15,778 nucleotides of DNA from Streptococcus sp. (lineage in GTDB: Bacteria > Bacillota > Bacilli > Lactobacillales > Streptococcaceae): the NCBI RefSeq assembly GCF_030825805.1, contig NZ_JAPJPF010000045.1:1-15778 (forward strand). The letters are read 5' to 3'. A program made the position numbers and the translations under genes. Positions 1-10,600 of the stretch are shown here, in pieces; position 1 is the first letter of the stretch, and each line of letters starts with the position of its first letter. The notes beneath the pieces are model-generated. The model did no database searches and was not told where the DNA came from. It saw nothing but the letters and a program-made list of their open reading frames with translations.

Positions 1-67
1 AGTGTCGGTGTAATTCCGACTCGATTTAAATGGAAACAAATGGTTTTAAATTCTTTAAATAAGATAC

Positions 68-253
68 TCATGTTAACTCTAAACCTTTCATATAAATGTT
101 CGTTATTTCTATTTTATTACCTTGAACAAAATCATTTTCATTTTCTAGAGTATATCCAGTTATTTTAGATACAAAGTCTTTTCCATCTTCTAAAGAATCA
201 AACACGACTAAATCTTTAGAATAATCATTTTGGTACAATTCCAATAGATACAT
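68..253 (-). CDS. Small hypothetical protein (61 aa)
   Basis: I do not recognise this protein. It begins MYLLELYQNDYSKDLVVF and ends at a TGA. It is acidic, with no membrane segment, signal peptide or cysteine. A GGAAG ribosome-binding site lies about 8 nt before the ATG, which supports real translation. The DNA is AT-rich compared with the aro genes to the right, as expected for accessory DNA. It lies 112 bp downstream of the 136-aa gene on the same strand, so the two may be co-transcribed. Small acidic proteins beside a mobile-element scar are often immunity proteins or orphaned cargo, but nothing here proves a function. It could also be the N-terminal remnant of a longer protein. Confidence 0.55.
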   Translation of the reverse strand: MYLLELYQNDYSKDLVVFDSLEDGKDFVSKITGYTLENENDFVQGNKIEITNIYMKGLELT

Positions 254-365
254 CTTTCATTCTTCCAATATTTGAAAAACTAACCGATATTCTATGCAAC
301 TTACAACCTAATTATCTATCCTTAGTATACACATATATTTCATAACGAAGATAATTAAGTTTGGT

Positions 366-776
366 TTATCCAGGATCTACATCTATAGAAGTTATTTTGT
401 AACCATCCTCATTGTATAAAAATTCTAATTGTAGGGTTAAATCTACTAATTCAGAATTAGAGGTCATCTGATATTCAACAGCAAAACCAGTTTGATCATT
501 AAATTCATAAACTTGTAGTTGAGAATACTCATAATTCGGATGGAAATTACATTCTACACCATATTCATCAATTTTATCAAAATCGTTTAATTGTAATGAA
601 TCGTCAATATATTCAAGCAACTCTCTTAAATCATCAACTTCTGAACCATCAACATTATCCATAATATCTCTATAATTATTTAGATGAATTGCTCTTAAAA
701 TCTTTTTTAGTACTTCAATTACTTTTTCTTCATTTTGGTAGTTCTCTTTGTACTCAAAATCATCGAATATTCCCAT
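366..776 (-). CDS. Hypothetical acidic protein (136 aa), possible immunity-type domain
   Basis: The protein starts MGIFDDFEYKENYQNEEKV and is strongly acidic and cytosolic in character, with one cysteine and no membrane segment. Residues 18-60 look helical (VIEVLKKILRAI, DLRELLEYID). Residues 75-136 look like a beta-rich half (YSQLQVYEF, GFAVEYQM, DLTLQLEFL, YKITSIDVDPG). From memory this layout resembles the small DUF7668-like proteins sometimes found near polymorphic toxins; I could not check that. A GGAAG site lies about 8 nt upstream of the ATG. A 15-bp palindrome and the last rlmD-tail copy lie just upstream, so the gene is the first one past the rlmD 3'-end array. AT-rich composition suggests acquisition. 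Function unknown. Confidence 0.7.
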   Translation of the reverse strand: MGIFDDFEYKENYQNEEKVIEVLKKILRAIHLNNYRDIMDNVDGSEVDDLRELLEYIDDSLQLNDFDKIDEYGVECNFHPNYEYSQLQVYEFNDQTGFAVEYQMTSNSELVDLTLQLEFLYNEDGYKITSIDVDPG

Positions 777-808
777 GATAATACTTCCTTTTCTAGTAGT
801 TAATTTTA

Positions 809-823
809 AAGCTTTTAAAGCTT
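809..823. repeat. 15-bp perfect inverted repeat upstream of the 136-aa gene
   Basis: The sequence AAGCTTTTAAAGCTT is a perfect palindrome of two 7-nt arms around a single T. It lies about 33 nt upstream of the ATG of the 136-aa gene, between that start and the nearest rlmD-tail copy. Its position suits an operator. A weak candidate promoter overlaps it on the minus strand: TTGTTA at 851-846, then TACATA at 828-823, with 17-bp spacing. The palindrome itself is certain; its function is inferred. Confidence 0.4.
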
Positions 824-863
824 ATGTATAGTAAAAATGTTTCTCTAACAAGCTGACACACTC
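822..863 (-). pseudogene. rlmD 3'-end copy 4 (ECVSLLEK tail)
   Basis: Minus-strand translation reads ECVSLLEKHFYYT and then TAA. The first six residues match the genuine RlmD end ECVSLL; the rest diverges into AT-rich DNA. This marks the outer edge of the array, where rlmD-like sequence gives way to accessory DNA. It has no start codon and is not a gene. It may be the outermost attachment-site half. Confidence 0.6.
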
Positions 864-938
864 GGCAGTTCGGAATTACCGTATCATTTTGTCAGATTCC
901 CTCCTCATTCTACGAGTCCTATCGCATGGGCAGATTAT

Positions 939-1003
939 CTACTTCGTTGATGCCTCAGCTCGTACAAGCAGTGATACTGCCTCAACATGTGATGCGTTTG
1001 TGG
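939..1003 (-). pseudogene. rlmD 3'-end copy 3 (HVEAVSLLVRAEAS tail, 2-nt insertion)
   Basis: Minus-strand reading gives PQTH(H), then after a 2-nt insertion HVEAVSLLVRAEASTK and TAG. The genuine gene reads [16 protein letters not shown]. The codons CCA CAA ACG CAT differ from the rlmD codons CCG CAG ACG CAT only at two third positions, so this part derives from the gene itself. The 2-nt insertion is the only frame break in the array. Not expected to be translated. Confidence 0.65.
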
Positions 1004-1015
1004 ACTCATTGAGGA

Positions 1016-1060
1016 TTATTTGCGTTTTACTAACAAACTTACACACTCGGCGGTTCGGAC
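1016..1060 (-). pseudogene. rlmD 3'-end copy 2 ([10 protein letters not shown])
   Basis: Minus-strand reading gives [14 protein letters not shown] followed by TAA. Compared with the genuine [10 protein letters not shown], only the last residue differs, and the stop codon is kept. The left flank (VRTA) is not RlmD-like, so only the right half of the site is present. That is the expected form of one junction left by an integrated element. Confidence 0.65.
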
Positions 1061-1129
1061 TTACCGTATCATCTCGTCGGTGCCCCTCCTCATTCTACGA
1101 GTCCTATCGCATGGGCGGAACATCTCCTT

Positions 1130-1192
1130 CTACTTCGCTGATGCCTCAGCTCGTACAAGCAGTGATACCGCCACAACATGATGCGTTTGTGG
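1130..1192 (-). pseudogene. rlmD 3'-end copy 1 (PQTHHV + VSLLVRAEASAK)
   Basis: Minus-strand reading gives PQTHHVVAVSLLV followed by RAEASAK and TAG. It lies about 30 nt past the genuine rlmD stop and in the same frame. The left half, PQTHHV, is chromosomal rlmD sequence; the right half replaces VKRS by VRAEASAK. That is the pattern expected when an element supplies a substitute gene end. Copy 3 in unit A has the same alternative tail with one change (Ala to Thr). Confidence 0.7.
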
Positions 1193-1195
1193 ACT

Positions 1196-1222
1196 CAAAA
1201 GGTTCGAAGAACCTTTTGAGGA
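1196..1222 (-). terminator. Hairpin just after rlmD stop
   Basis: The arms CTCAAAAGGTTC and GAACCTTTTGAG (12 bp, perfect) flank a 3-nt loop, starting 1 nt after the rlmD TAA. Position favours a terminator or mRNA 3'-stabilising hairpin for rlmD. There is no U-run after the stem, so factor-independent termination may be weak. The equivalent place in unit A keeps only CTCA/TGAG, because the 18-nt core is absent there. Confidence 0.45.
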
Positions 1223-2637
<1,415 letters not shown>

Positions 2638-2668
2638 AATTATATCATCTTAAGCCCATTTGGGACAA
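2638..2668 (-). promoter_or_regulatory. Candidate rlmD promoter (extended -10)
   Basis: The minus strand carries TGATATAAT at 2646-2638, a perfect TATAAT with an extended TG. A weak TTGTCC lies 19 bp upstream (2668-2663), inside the 3' end of psr. Predicted initiation falls within the terminator hairpin, about 50 nt before the rlmD ATG. rlmD needs its own promoter if the psr terminator is efficient, and this is the only good candidate. Confidence 0.35.
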
Positions 2669-3970
2669 TTTCTTTTTATAAGCATCGAAATCGACCAGCA
2701 AGCCTTGTCCGCCATACATATCATAGGCATCGACCCAATCCCCATTTTCTGGGATGGTGATGCGTTCAATCCCCTTGCTGGCACTTCCAACTAAGCCAAT
2801 CCCATTTGTCAATAGGAAGGAGAAGGGTACATTGGTAGAGGTCATAGCGAAGACCTTTCCTAGTGCTTCAGATCCAGTAAAAAGTTTGGTTGGATCCTTA
2901 ATTTGGTGCACAATGGCAGACATGACTTCTTGTTGGCGTCTTGTCCGTCCAAAGTCGCCCTCATCATCTTTACGGAAACGAGAATAGTTGAGGAGGGTCC
3001 GGCCGTCCATCCGTTGTTTTCCGACCTTAATTGTCTGATTCGGAACGACCCCATCTTTCATATTCAAGTCGTCAGGAACTTCCACTTCAGAAACGGTTTC
3101 ACCATCAATAGTAGAGAACTGAGCATTCATCTCCACCCCATTAGGGAAGAGGGTATCGATGGCTGTCGCAAAGGTTTGGAAATCTACCATGGCATAGTAT
3201 TGGATATCAATGTCAAAGTTATCCTTAAGCATTTGACGGACCAACTCTGCCCCTTGGTTGTTATTCTGCTCTCCAATAGTAAAGGCCGTATTCAACTTCT
3301 GGTCATAATAATCTGGATATTCTGGATCTGTTTGCTGGCTCACGCCATCGATATGAACCAGAGTATCCCGCATGAAACTGACCAATTTCACCTTGCCGTC
3401 CTTGTTGTTGACATTGACGACCATGATGGAGTCCGTTCGAGTCTCAGACGAGCTTTCCCCGATCCGACCATCTGTACCCAAGATAAGAATATTGACTCCG
3501 TCTTTGGTCTTCTGGCCGTTAAAATATTCCTTAACAGCTGGTTGGGCATTGGTCCCACCGGGCTTGCTAGTCAACCCTTTAATAAACATAAAGACCATTC
3601 CACCAAGAACCAATAAGAAGAAGATGGCAATCCACTTTAAAATACGTTTAAAGCGGATCTTTCTTCCCTTATTACGTTTGGGAAGGGCTGCTCCTTCCTG
3701 TCGATTCTTTTTATTAGATTTGGTTTTATCCTTTCGGCTCCGTGATGGATAGACTGGTAATTCGTCAGAATTGTCTTCCCCTCTACTTGAAGGAGCAACA
3801 GACTCTTCTGCTCTTGATGAAACGGGATCGTCTTGGAATCGTCCCTCTGATTTATTTTTTAAGTACTTGTATTCCAACTGCTCTTTTTCATTCAGGTAAT
3901 GGTAGTTGGAATAAAGATAATCCAATCTCTTTTGTTCATGATAGGATAGTTTTTCTGATTCTCTACTCAT
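2645..3970 (-). CDS. psr: LytR-CpsA-Psr (LCP) family protein, Psr type
   Basis: LCP proteins are membrane-anchored phosphotransferases that attach lipid-linked glycopolymers to peptidoglycan outside the cell. This 441-aa protein has a charged cytosolic tail (1-108), with a YLNEKEQLEYKYLKNKS segment typical of streptococcal Psr. One membrane helix follows at about 109-131, then the LCP domain at about 158-357. Visible motifs are NILILGTDGR (160-169), TRTDS (177-181), SFMRDTLV (198-205) and SRFRKDDEGDFGRTRRQQEV (330-349), which hold the conserved Arg and Asp residues binding the polyprenyl pyrophosphate. Its ATG overlaps the pheA stop as ATGA, so it is probably translationally coupled. In pneumococcus psr also follows pheA. 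Linking wall assembly to an aro operon is conserved but unexplained. Confidence 0.93.
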   Translation of the reverse strand: MSRESEKLSYHEQKRLDYLYSNYHYLNEKEQLEYKYLKNKSEGRFQDDPVSSRAEESVAPSSRGEDNSDELPVYPSRSRKDKTKSNKKNRQEGAALPKRNKGRKIRFKRILKWIAIFFLLVLGGMVFMFIKGLTSKPGGTNAQPAVKEYFNGQKTKDGVNILILGTDGRIGESSSETRTDSIMVVNVNNKDGKVKLVSFMRDTLVHIDGVSQQTDPEYPDYYDQKLNTAFTIGEQNNNQGAELVRQMLKDNFDIDIQYYAMVDFQTFATAIDTLFPNGVEMNAQFSTIDGETVSEVEVPDDLNMKDGVVPNQTIKVGKQRMDGRTLLNYSRFRKDDEGDFGRTRRQQEVMSAIVHQIKDPTKLFTGSEALGKVFAMTSTNVPFSFLLTNGIGLVGSASKGIERITIPENGDWVDAYDMYGGQGLLVDFDAYKKKLSQMGLR

Positions 3971-4811
3971 ACGTTCTCCGTTTCATTGTCGTTTAGCACA
4001 TAGACCCAATAGTGGCCCAAGGTTTTGATAGATGCTCCTAAGGATTCCAGTTCTTGATAGGCAGAAGCAAACAGGGATTCGTCAGCATCTACCACATCGA
4101 TGATAAAAAAATATTCCCCTAGGGCCGTCTTCAATGGACGACTCTCAATTTTTGTTAAATTTAATTCTCTTGAAGCAAATGTAGATAGGGCCTGGCATAA
4201 GGAGCCCGCAATATTACTTGGTAAGGTAATAGCCAGACTATCCTTGCAGGCAACTTTCTTCAAGGAGCGACTGCCTTCAAAAGGGCGCTGACCAAGAATC
4301 CAAAAGCGGGTATAATTCTGATCCATCTCTTGAATATTACTGGCTACAACTTCCAGACCATATTCATCCTTGGCCTCAAGAGGCGCAATGGCTGCAATAG
4401 GTAGTTCCGGATGTTGTGAGACATATCGAGCTGCATAGGAAGTCGAAGTTGTCATCTCCAGTCTGGCTTGAGGGAAATGCTCTTGGACATAGGCTTTTCC
4501 TTGAGCTAAGGCCTGTGGATGAGAATAGATGACTTCAATGGCTTGATCCTGCTTAACGGCCAAGAGTTGTTGCTTAATGGGATAAACCACTTCTGCGATA
4601 GCCTGGAAACTGGCCTGGTGAAAGAGATAGTCAATCGTCTCATGAACACTTCCTTCGATAGAGTTTTCAACAGGGATGACTGCATAATCTACTTGATGGG
4701 ATTCATAGGCTTTCATCACTTCAGTAATGGAGCCATAAGAGCACAATTCAGCCGCTTCAAAACTTTCCAGAGCTACATGATGGGTAAAAGATCCCTTAGG
4801 ACCGAGATAAG

Positions 4812-4821
<10 letters not shown>
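3967..4821 (-). CDS. pheA: Prephenate dehydratase
   Basis: Converts prephenate to phenylpyruvate, the step committed to phenylalanine, in the cytosol. The 284-aa length is that of a monofunctional enzyme without chorismate mutase. The catalytic PDT domain covers about 1-180, with YLGPKGSFTH (5-14), PVENSIEGSV (50-59) and the hallmark NYTRFWIL (169-176, with catalytic Thr171-Arg172-Phe173). The ACT domain covers about 195-272, with the conserved ESRP motif at 226-229 that binds phenylalanine for feedback inhibition. It overlaps aroK by 10 nt and psr by 4 nt, so it sits inside a coupled unit. Confidence 0.96.
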
Positions 4822-6576
<1,755 letters not shown>

Positions 6577-6600
6577 TTACCCCTTCAAGCTTTTCTAAAA

Positions 6601-6629
6601 ATTCTACCATAAAAAACAGCCATTTTCAA
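6601..6629 (-). promoter_or_regulatory. Promoter for aroA-aroK-pheA-psr
   Basis: The minus strand reads TTGAAA (6629-6624), 17 bp, TAGAAT (6606-6601), with an extended TGG before the -10. This is close to the sigma-70/SigA consensus at ideal spacing. It lies between the ylbF-like terminator and aroA, giving a leader of about 20 nt. It allows the distal half of the cluster to be expressed independently of the upstream genes. Confidence 0.75.
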
Positions 6630-6660
6630 CGTTCACTTGGAAGGTCCTCTAAGATGGGAG

Positions 6661-6690
6661 AGAAAAAGAGGTGGGCTCTCCACCTCTCCC
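6661..6690 (-). terminator. Intrinsic terminator after the ylbF-like gene
   Basis: Directly after the stop codon the minus strand has AGAGGTGG, a 5-nt loop, CCACCTCT and a run of five T. The stem is 8 bp and GC-rich, a canonical factor-independent terminator. It should end or attenuate transcripts coming from tyrA before aroA. Confidence 0.8.
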
Positions 6691-7029
6691 TTATTTAAAT
6701 AAATCTTGAACTGGATCAAAAATAATCCGTTCAATATCTCCTAGATAAACAGACAATTGCTGTTGTTTGGTGAAAAACTCATTAACAATTGGGTTTCCTT
6801 GTAACTTCCCAGCAAAGTCCTGCATTTTCTTTTGTTGGTCTTCAGTTGGCATTTGTCCAGACTGGATGACTCCATGAATTTCTTGTTGGAAAGCCAGGTA
6901 GTCTCCGAATAACGCTTTTGCATCGGCATCGGCATCAATGGCTTCCTTACTAGCAAGAACAGCCTTGTATTCTGGTAAGTCACGAATTCCACGTGACAAT
7001 TCATTGGCTAGATCATAAATATTTGACAT
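6691..7029 (-). CDS. YlbF/YmcA-family protein, UPF0342
   Basis: A 112-aa, mostly helical cytosolic protein starting [20 protein letters not shown]. Related Bacillus YlbF and YmcA proteins form a complex that affects RNase Y-dependent mRNA processing; whether the streptococcal UPF0342 protein does this is not established. The conserved core includes the helix [10 protein letters not shown] and [21 protein letters not shown] choose the ATG at 7029, because a GGAGA ribosome-binding site lies 6-10 nt upstream and the family starts there; a TTG 18 nt further upstream would overlap that site. It sits between tyrA and aroA, as in pneumococcus, and ends at a terminator. No aromatic-pathway role is evident. 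Confidence 0.92.
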   Translation of the reverse strand: MSNIYDLANELSRGIRDLPEYKAVLASKEAIDADADAKALFGDYLAFQQEIHGVIQSGQMPTEDQQKKMQDFAGKLQGNPIVNEFFTKQQQLSVYLGDIERIIFDPVQDLFK

Positions 7030-7128
7030 GTAATTTCTCCTTAACAATTTGGTTTTGTTCTATTATACAAAGATTCTGGTACATCTTGTGTTAGAAACTG
7101 CTATTTTTGTAAAAATCCTACTTAGGAC

Positions 7129-8235
7129 CTATTTGATTACCACACTATAATCCGTTTGCTCGGTGATCAGGGCTTCAGCCCGCGCTTGATCTGCAGCCGT
7201 CTTAAAGGAAATCTGGAGAATCCCGTAGACATCTTCTCGGTTTTCCTCATTGATATGAATATTGACCAAGGAGGTACCACGAAGCAACTCCAGGATTCGA
7301 AGAATGACATCTTCTTCGTCTGGAACATCCACAAAAATATCGAAGGTGCTTTCCACCCCTCCTCTCTTATGGATCTGCATATGTTGCCGTTGCTCTCGAC
7401 TATGGTCAAAGAAGGACCAAATCGCTTCTTCTTGTCCTTGGCGAATCATATCAGCAACTTGGTCAAGGCGAGCCTGAAAGTCTACTATCCGATCGAGAAC
7501 AGCAGCTGGATTGGATAGCAAAATGGAGGTCCACATGCTGGGCTCACTCTCCGCAATCCGCGTCATATCACGAAATCCTCCTGCAGCAAAGCGACCTGCT
7601 AAGGCATGCTCTTTTGTATAAGCAGCTGCTTGTCCCATCAGGGTAGCTGCCAATACGTGAGGAAAGTGGCTGATTTGAGAAGTGACCCGATCGTGTTCTA
7701 TTGGATCTACCTCGATGAAACGGGCTTTAAGCCCTGAGAGGAGATCCTTCAATTCCAAGACCGCACTGGGATCAGTCGCAGTTGTTGGCGTAAAAATGTA
7801 GTAGGCATTTTCAAAGAGAGTAGAGTCAGCTGACGCAGCTCCTGTCTTGTGACTCCCTGCCATGGGATGTCCGCCGACAAAACGGACTGGCAGATGATTA
7901 AAAACTTCTTGACCAGCTTCTACAATGGCCCCCTTGGTAGAGCCCACATCTGTCACAATGACTCCTTCTTTCAGTGGCATTCTCGCCAGTTGCTGAAAGG
8001 TTTGAATGGTTTGCTTGACAGGTAAGGAGACGATAATGACATCAGCTCGACTAGCAAATGCTTCAAGATCAGCCGTCACCTCATCCACTATGCCATTCTT
8101 AAGTGCAATATCCCGTGAGGCCTGACTGCGATTATAGCCTAGTAAAGTCACTTGCGGATGAGCTTTCCGGATCCCCATGGCTAACGAAGCACCAATCAGT
8201 CCTAGACCGACGATATAAACAACCTTTTCTTCCAT
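7129..8235 (-). CDS. tyrA: Prephenate dehydrogenase with ACT domain
   Basis: Oxidatively decarboxylates prephenate to 4-hydroxyphenylpyruvate with NAD, towards tyrosine. The 368-aa protein has an N-terminal Rossmann fold with GLGLIG at 10-15, DVGSTKG at 96-102 and GGHPMAGS at 121-128. The helical catalytic part includes HDRVTSQISHFPHVLA (181-196) and GGFRDMTRIAESEPSMW (219-235). Residues from about 295 form an ACT domain (STFDIFVDVPDEEDVILRIL), the likely site of tyrosine feedback inhibition. The gap from the aroC stop to the tyrA start is 12 nt, with a GGAGAAATAG ribosome-binding site. Past its stop is a short TCCTA/TAGGA hairpin with five T, too weak to call a terminator. Confidence 0.96.
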   Translation of the reverse strand: MEEKVVYIVGLGLIGASLAMGIRKAHPQVTLLGYNRSQASRDIALKNGIVDEVTADLEAFASRADVIIVSLPVKQTIQTFQQLARMPLKEGVIVTDVGSTKGAIVEAGQEVFNHLPVRFVGGHPMAGSHKTGAASADSTLFENAYYIFTPTTATDPSAVLELKDLLSGLKARFIEVDPIEHDRVTSQISHFPHVLAATLMGQAAAYTKEHALAGRFAAGGFRDMTRIAESEPSMWTSILLSNPAAVLDRIVDFQARLDQVADMIRQGQEEAIWSFFDHSREQRQHMQIHKRGGVESTFDIFVDVPDEEDVILRILELLRGTSLVNIHINEENREDVYGILQISFKTAADQARAEALITEQTDYSVVIK

Positions 8236-8247
8236 CTATTTCTCCAG

Positions 8248-9414
8248 TTAGAAAGCTTTGGTATAGGCCCGATGACTCTCGACAGCCTCCTTCAATTCTT
8301 CCAGATTATCAGAAGAGAACTTGTCCAAGACTTCTGTGGCTAAAACCGTTGCCACCACAGCTTCCATGACAACCCCTGCAGCCGGAAGTGCTGTTGGATC
8401 ACTCCGCTCTACCGTTGCCTTATACGGTTTGTGCGTTTCAGTATCGACACTCATGAGGGGTTTATAAAGGGTTGGGATTGGTTTCATAACACCACGGACG
8501 ATAATCGGCTCTCCATTGGTCATACCGCCTTCAAATCCACCCAGATGATTGGTTCGACGAGTATACCCATCCTGCTCAGACCAGAGAATTTCGTCCATGA
8601 CTTGACTGCCTTTTCGACGACCTGCTTCAAAGCCTAGCCCGAACTCTACACCTTTAAAGGCATTGATAGAGACAACCCCTTGAGCGATCTTGGCATCCAA
8701 TTTCTTATCCCATTGGACAAAAGAACCCAGACCGACAGGCACACCACCTACAATCGTTTCGACGATCCCTCCGATGGTTTCCCCTTCTTTCTTCACGCTA
8801 TCGATATAGGCCTTGATTTCCTCTTCTCGCTCTCGATTAACGATGGAAACTTCTGATTGAGCGACCGCTTCCTTGATTTGGGAAACTGTTAGATTTTCCG
8901 GAACCTCTACTTCGATGCCACCGAAATTGACGATATGGCTAGCTACTTGAACCCCAATCTCTTCCAATAGACGTTTGGCTACTGCACCAACTGCCACTCG
9001 CATGGTTGTTTCCCGAGCGGATGAGCGTTCCAAAGAATTTCGTAAGTCATCGAAACGGTACTTGATTCCGCCGACCAAATCAGCGTGGCCTGGACGAGGC
9101 TTGGTAATTTTCCGGAGCCCCTTCTTCTTTTCCTCCACATCACTGACAGACATGATCTCCAGCCATTTTTGATGGTCTAGATTGGTGACATTCAAAGTGA
9201 TAGGACCTCCCATGGTCAAGCCATGGCGAACACCAGAGGTGATCTCGACTTGATCGCTTTCAATCTTCATCCGTGCTCCACGACCGTAGCCACCCTGGCG
9301 ACGTTTTAGTTCGACGTTGATATAATCAGCTGTCAAAGGGAGCCCTGCTGGCACTCCTTCGATAATAGCTGTAAGTCGAGGTCCGTGTGATTCTCCTGCT
9401 GTTAAATAACGCAT
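8248..9414 (-). CDS. aroC: Chorismate synthase
   Basis: Converts EPSP to chorismate using reduced FMN, closing the shikimate pathway. The true start is the ATG at 9414, giving 388 aa beginning [12 protein letters not shown]. The reading frame is open for 24 more codons upstream, but GGAGATACC just before this ATG and the family N-terminus decide it. Conserved motifs: GESHGP (7-12), KPRPGHADL (105-113), ERSSARET (129-136) and [16 protein letters not shown] (337-352), with the active-site Asp339. The gap after aroB is 20 nt, so it is co-transcribed with aroB and tyrA. Confidence 0.97.
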   Translation of the reverse strand: MRYLTAGESHGPRLTAIIEGVPAGLPLTADYINVELKRRQGGYGRGARMKIESDQVEITSGVRHGLTMGGPITLNVTNLDHQKWLEIMSVSDVEEKKKGLRKITKPRPGHADLVGGIKYRFDDLRNSLERSSARETTMRVAVGAVAKRLLEEIGVQVASHIVNFGGIEVEVPENLTVSQIKEAVAQSEVSIVNREREEEIKAYIDSVKKEGETIGGIVETIVGGVPVGLGSFVQWDKKLDAKIAQGVVSINAFKGVEFGLGFEAGRRKGSQVMDEILWSEQDGYTRRTNHLGGFEGGMTNGEPIIVRGVMKPIPTLYKPLMSVDTETHKPYKATVERSDPTALPAAGVVMEAVVATVLATEVLDKFSSDNLEELKEAVESHRAYTKAF

Positions 9415-9434
9415 GGTATCTCCTTTGTCGCTTT

Positions 9435-10499
9435 CTAGTGTAAGAAGTCTCTCATTTCTTCCAACGGAACTGGATGGATTTGACAAGTCCCAATTTCAGG
9501 TACCAAAACGAGTTTCAATTGATTGCCCCTCGCCTTCTTGTCCAAGGTCAAGGCCTGATAAAGCTTTTCCTTATCCCAAGTATGGAATTCTACTGGTAAG
9601 CCAAATTTTTGACACATTTGGCAAATAGCCTGCGTTAAACCGGCTTGAACCAATCCCTTGGCTTCTGCAACCTTAGTAACTTGCACCATTCCTATCGCAA
9701 CGGCTTCTCCGTGCATGACCTGGCCATAACCGGCTGTTGCTTCGATCGCATGACCAAGGGTATGACCGAAATTCAAATAAAGACGAATGCCCTGGTCTAA
9801 CTCATCTTCGACGACCATCTTGCGCTTGACTTGACAGGAATGGGCAATCAGGGATTCTGCATGCTCATAAATAGACTCAATGGAGCCATCCATTTGATCC
9901 AGTTCTTCCCATAAGGCAGGATCTTCGATGAGACCGTACTTAATGACTTCCCCCATGCCCTCGATCAACTCGCGCTTGCCAAGAGTCCGCAGCACTTCAG
10001 GGTCAATCAATACCCCATCCGGTTGGGCAAAAGTTCCTACCATGTTCTTTGCATAGAGTGTATTGACTCCGGTCTTACCTCCGATAGAGGAGTCAACCTG
10101 AGCCGTCAAACTAGTCGGTACTTGGACGAAATGAATCCCCCGCATATAGGTGGAAGCCACAAAGCCTGCTAGATCACCGACAACACCACCCCCAAGAGCG
10201 AGAATGCCGTCTGATCGTGTCATCCCATTTTTCGCTAAAAATTCATAGACTTTCTGAACGGTCGTCAGATTTTTACTAGCTTCTCCTTCTAGGAACTCAT
10301 AGCTAATCACTGTAAATCCTTCACTTTCAAGGCTTTTTACCACCTGACTTGCATAAAGAGACCCTACATGGTTGTCTGTTATGATTGCTACTTTTTGAGG
10401 TTCCCATAGATGACTGAGCCAGGTTCCAACCTTTTGGATCGCTCCATTCTCAATGACAATCTCATAACCATTCTTTGGTAGATCAACATTCACCTTCAT
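9435..10499 (-). CDS. aroB: 3-dehydroquinate synthase
   Basis: Cyclises DAHP to 3-dehydroquinate using NAD and a divalent metal. The protein is 354 aa, full length. NAD-binding GGGVVGD is at 103-109, and the signature [19 protein letters not shown] at 128-146. Metal ligands are visible as Glu184 (GMGEVIK), His246 (FGHTLGH) and His263 (MHGEAVA). A strong AAAGGAGAT site precedes the ATG. A hairpin lies between aroE and aroB, yet I find no convincing separate promoter, so aroB may depend on read-through. Confidence 0.97.
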   Translation of the reverse strand: MKVNVDLPKNGYEIVIENGAIQKVGTWLSHLWEPQKVAIITDNHVGSLYASQVVKSLESEGFTVISYEFLEGEASKNLTTVQKVYEFLAKNGMTRSDGILALGGGVVGDLAGFVASTYMRGIHFVQVPTSLTAQVDSSIGGKTGVNTLYAKNMVGTFAQPDGVLIDPEVLRTLGKRELIEGMGEVIKYGLIEDPALWEELDQMDGSIESIYEHAESLIAHSCQVKRKMVVEDELDQGIRLYLNFGHTLGHAIEATAGYGQVMHGEAVAIGMVQVTKVAEAKGLVQAGLTQAICQMCQKFGLPVEFHTWDKEKLYQALTLDKKARGNQLKLVLVPEIGTCQIHPVPLEEMRDFLH

Positions 10500-10550
10500 G
10501 AGGATCTCCTTTCAAATCCATGTGAAAAAGATTACAATTTCACTATTGTA

Positions 10551-10596
10551 TAAAAATAGAAAACAGAGCATACTTGATTAAGTTTTTCTGTTTTCT
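10551..10596 (-). terminator. Hairpin with T-run between aroE and aroB
   Basis: On the minus strand AGAAAACAG (10596-10588) pairs with CTGTTTTCT (10566-10558), and a small inner ACTT/AAGT pairing lies in the loop. ATTTTTA follows. The shape is that of an intrinsic terminator, but the 9-bp stem has only three GC pairs, so it may only attenuate. No good promoter is seen between it and aroB. Confidence 0.55.
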
Positions 10597-10600
10597 TCCA

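Noticed and set aside
4..20. Small hairpin GTCGG/CCGAC, and a 10-mer GTAATTCCGA (10-19) that recurs inverted at 870-879 in repeat unit A
   Set aside because: The stem is only 5 bp without a T-run, and one 10-bp match is too short to call a related element at the edge of the window.
309..357. 9-bp inverted repeat TAATTATCT/AGATAATTA between the two accessory genes
   Set aside because: The arms are AT-only apart from one pair and 31 nt apart; chance occurrence is likely in such AT-rich DNA.
2903..3616. 237-codon plus-strand open frame
   Set aside because: It lies opposite the conserved LCP domain of psr and is explained as a shadow of that gene.
7062..7067. TATAAT on the minus strand upstream of the ylbF-like gene
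   Set aside because: A perfect -10 but no acceptable -35 at 16-18 bp and no extended TG, so not called as a promoter.
9415..9486. 24-codon N-terminal extension of aroC
   Set aside because: The upstream residues do not match the family and would overlap aroB; GGAGATACC directly precedes the internal ATG that begins the conserved sequence.
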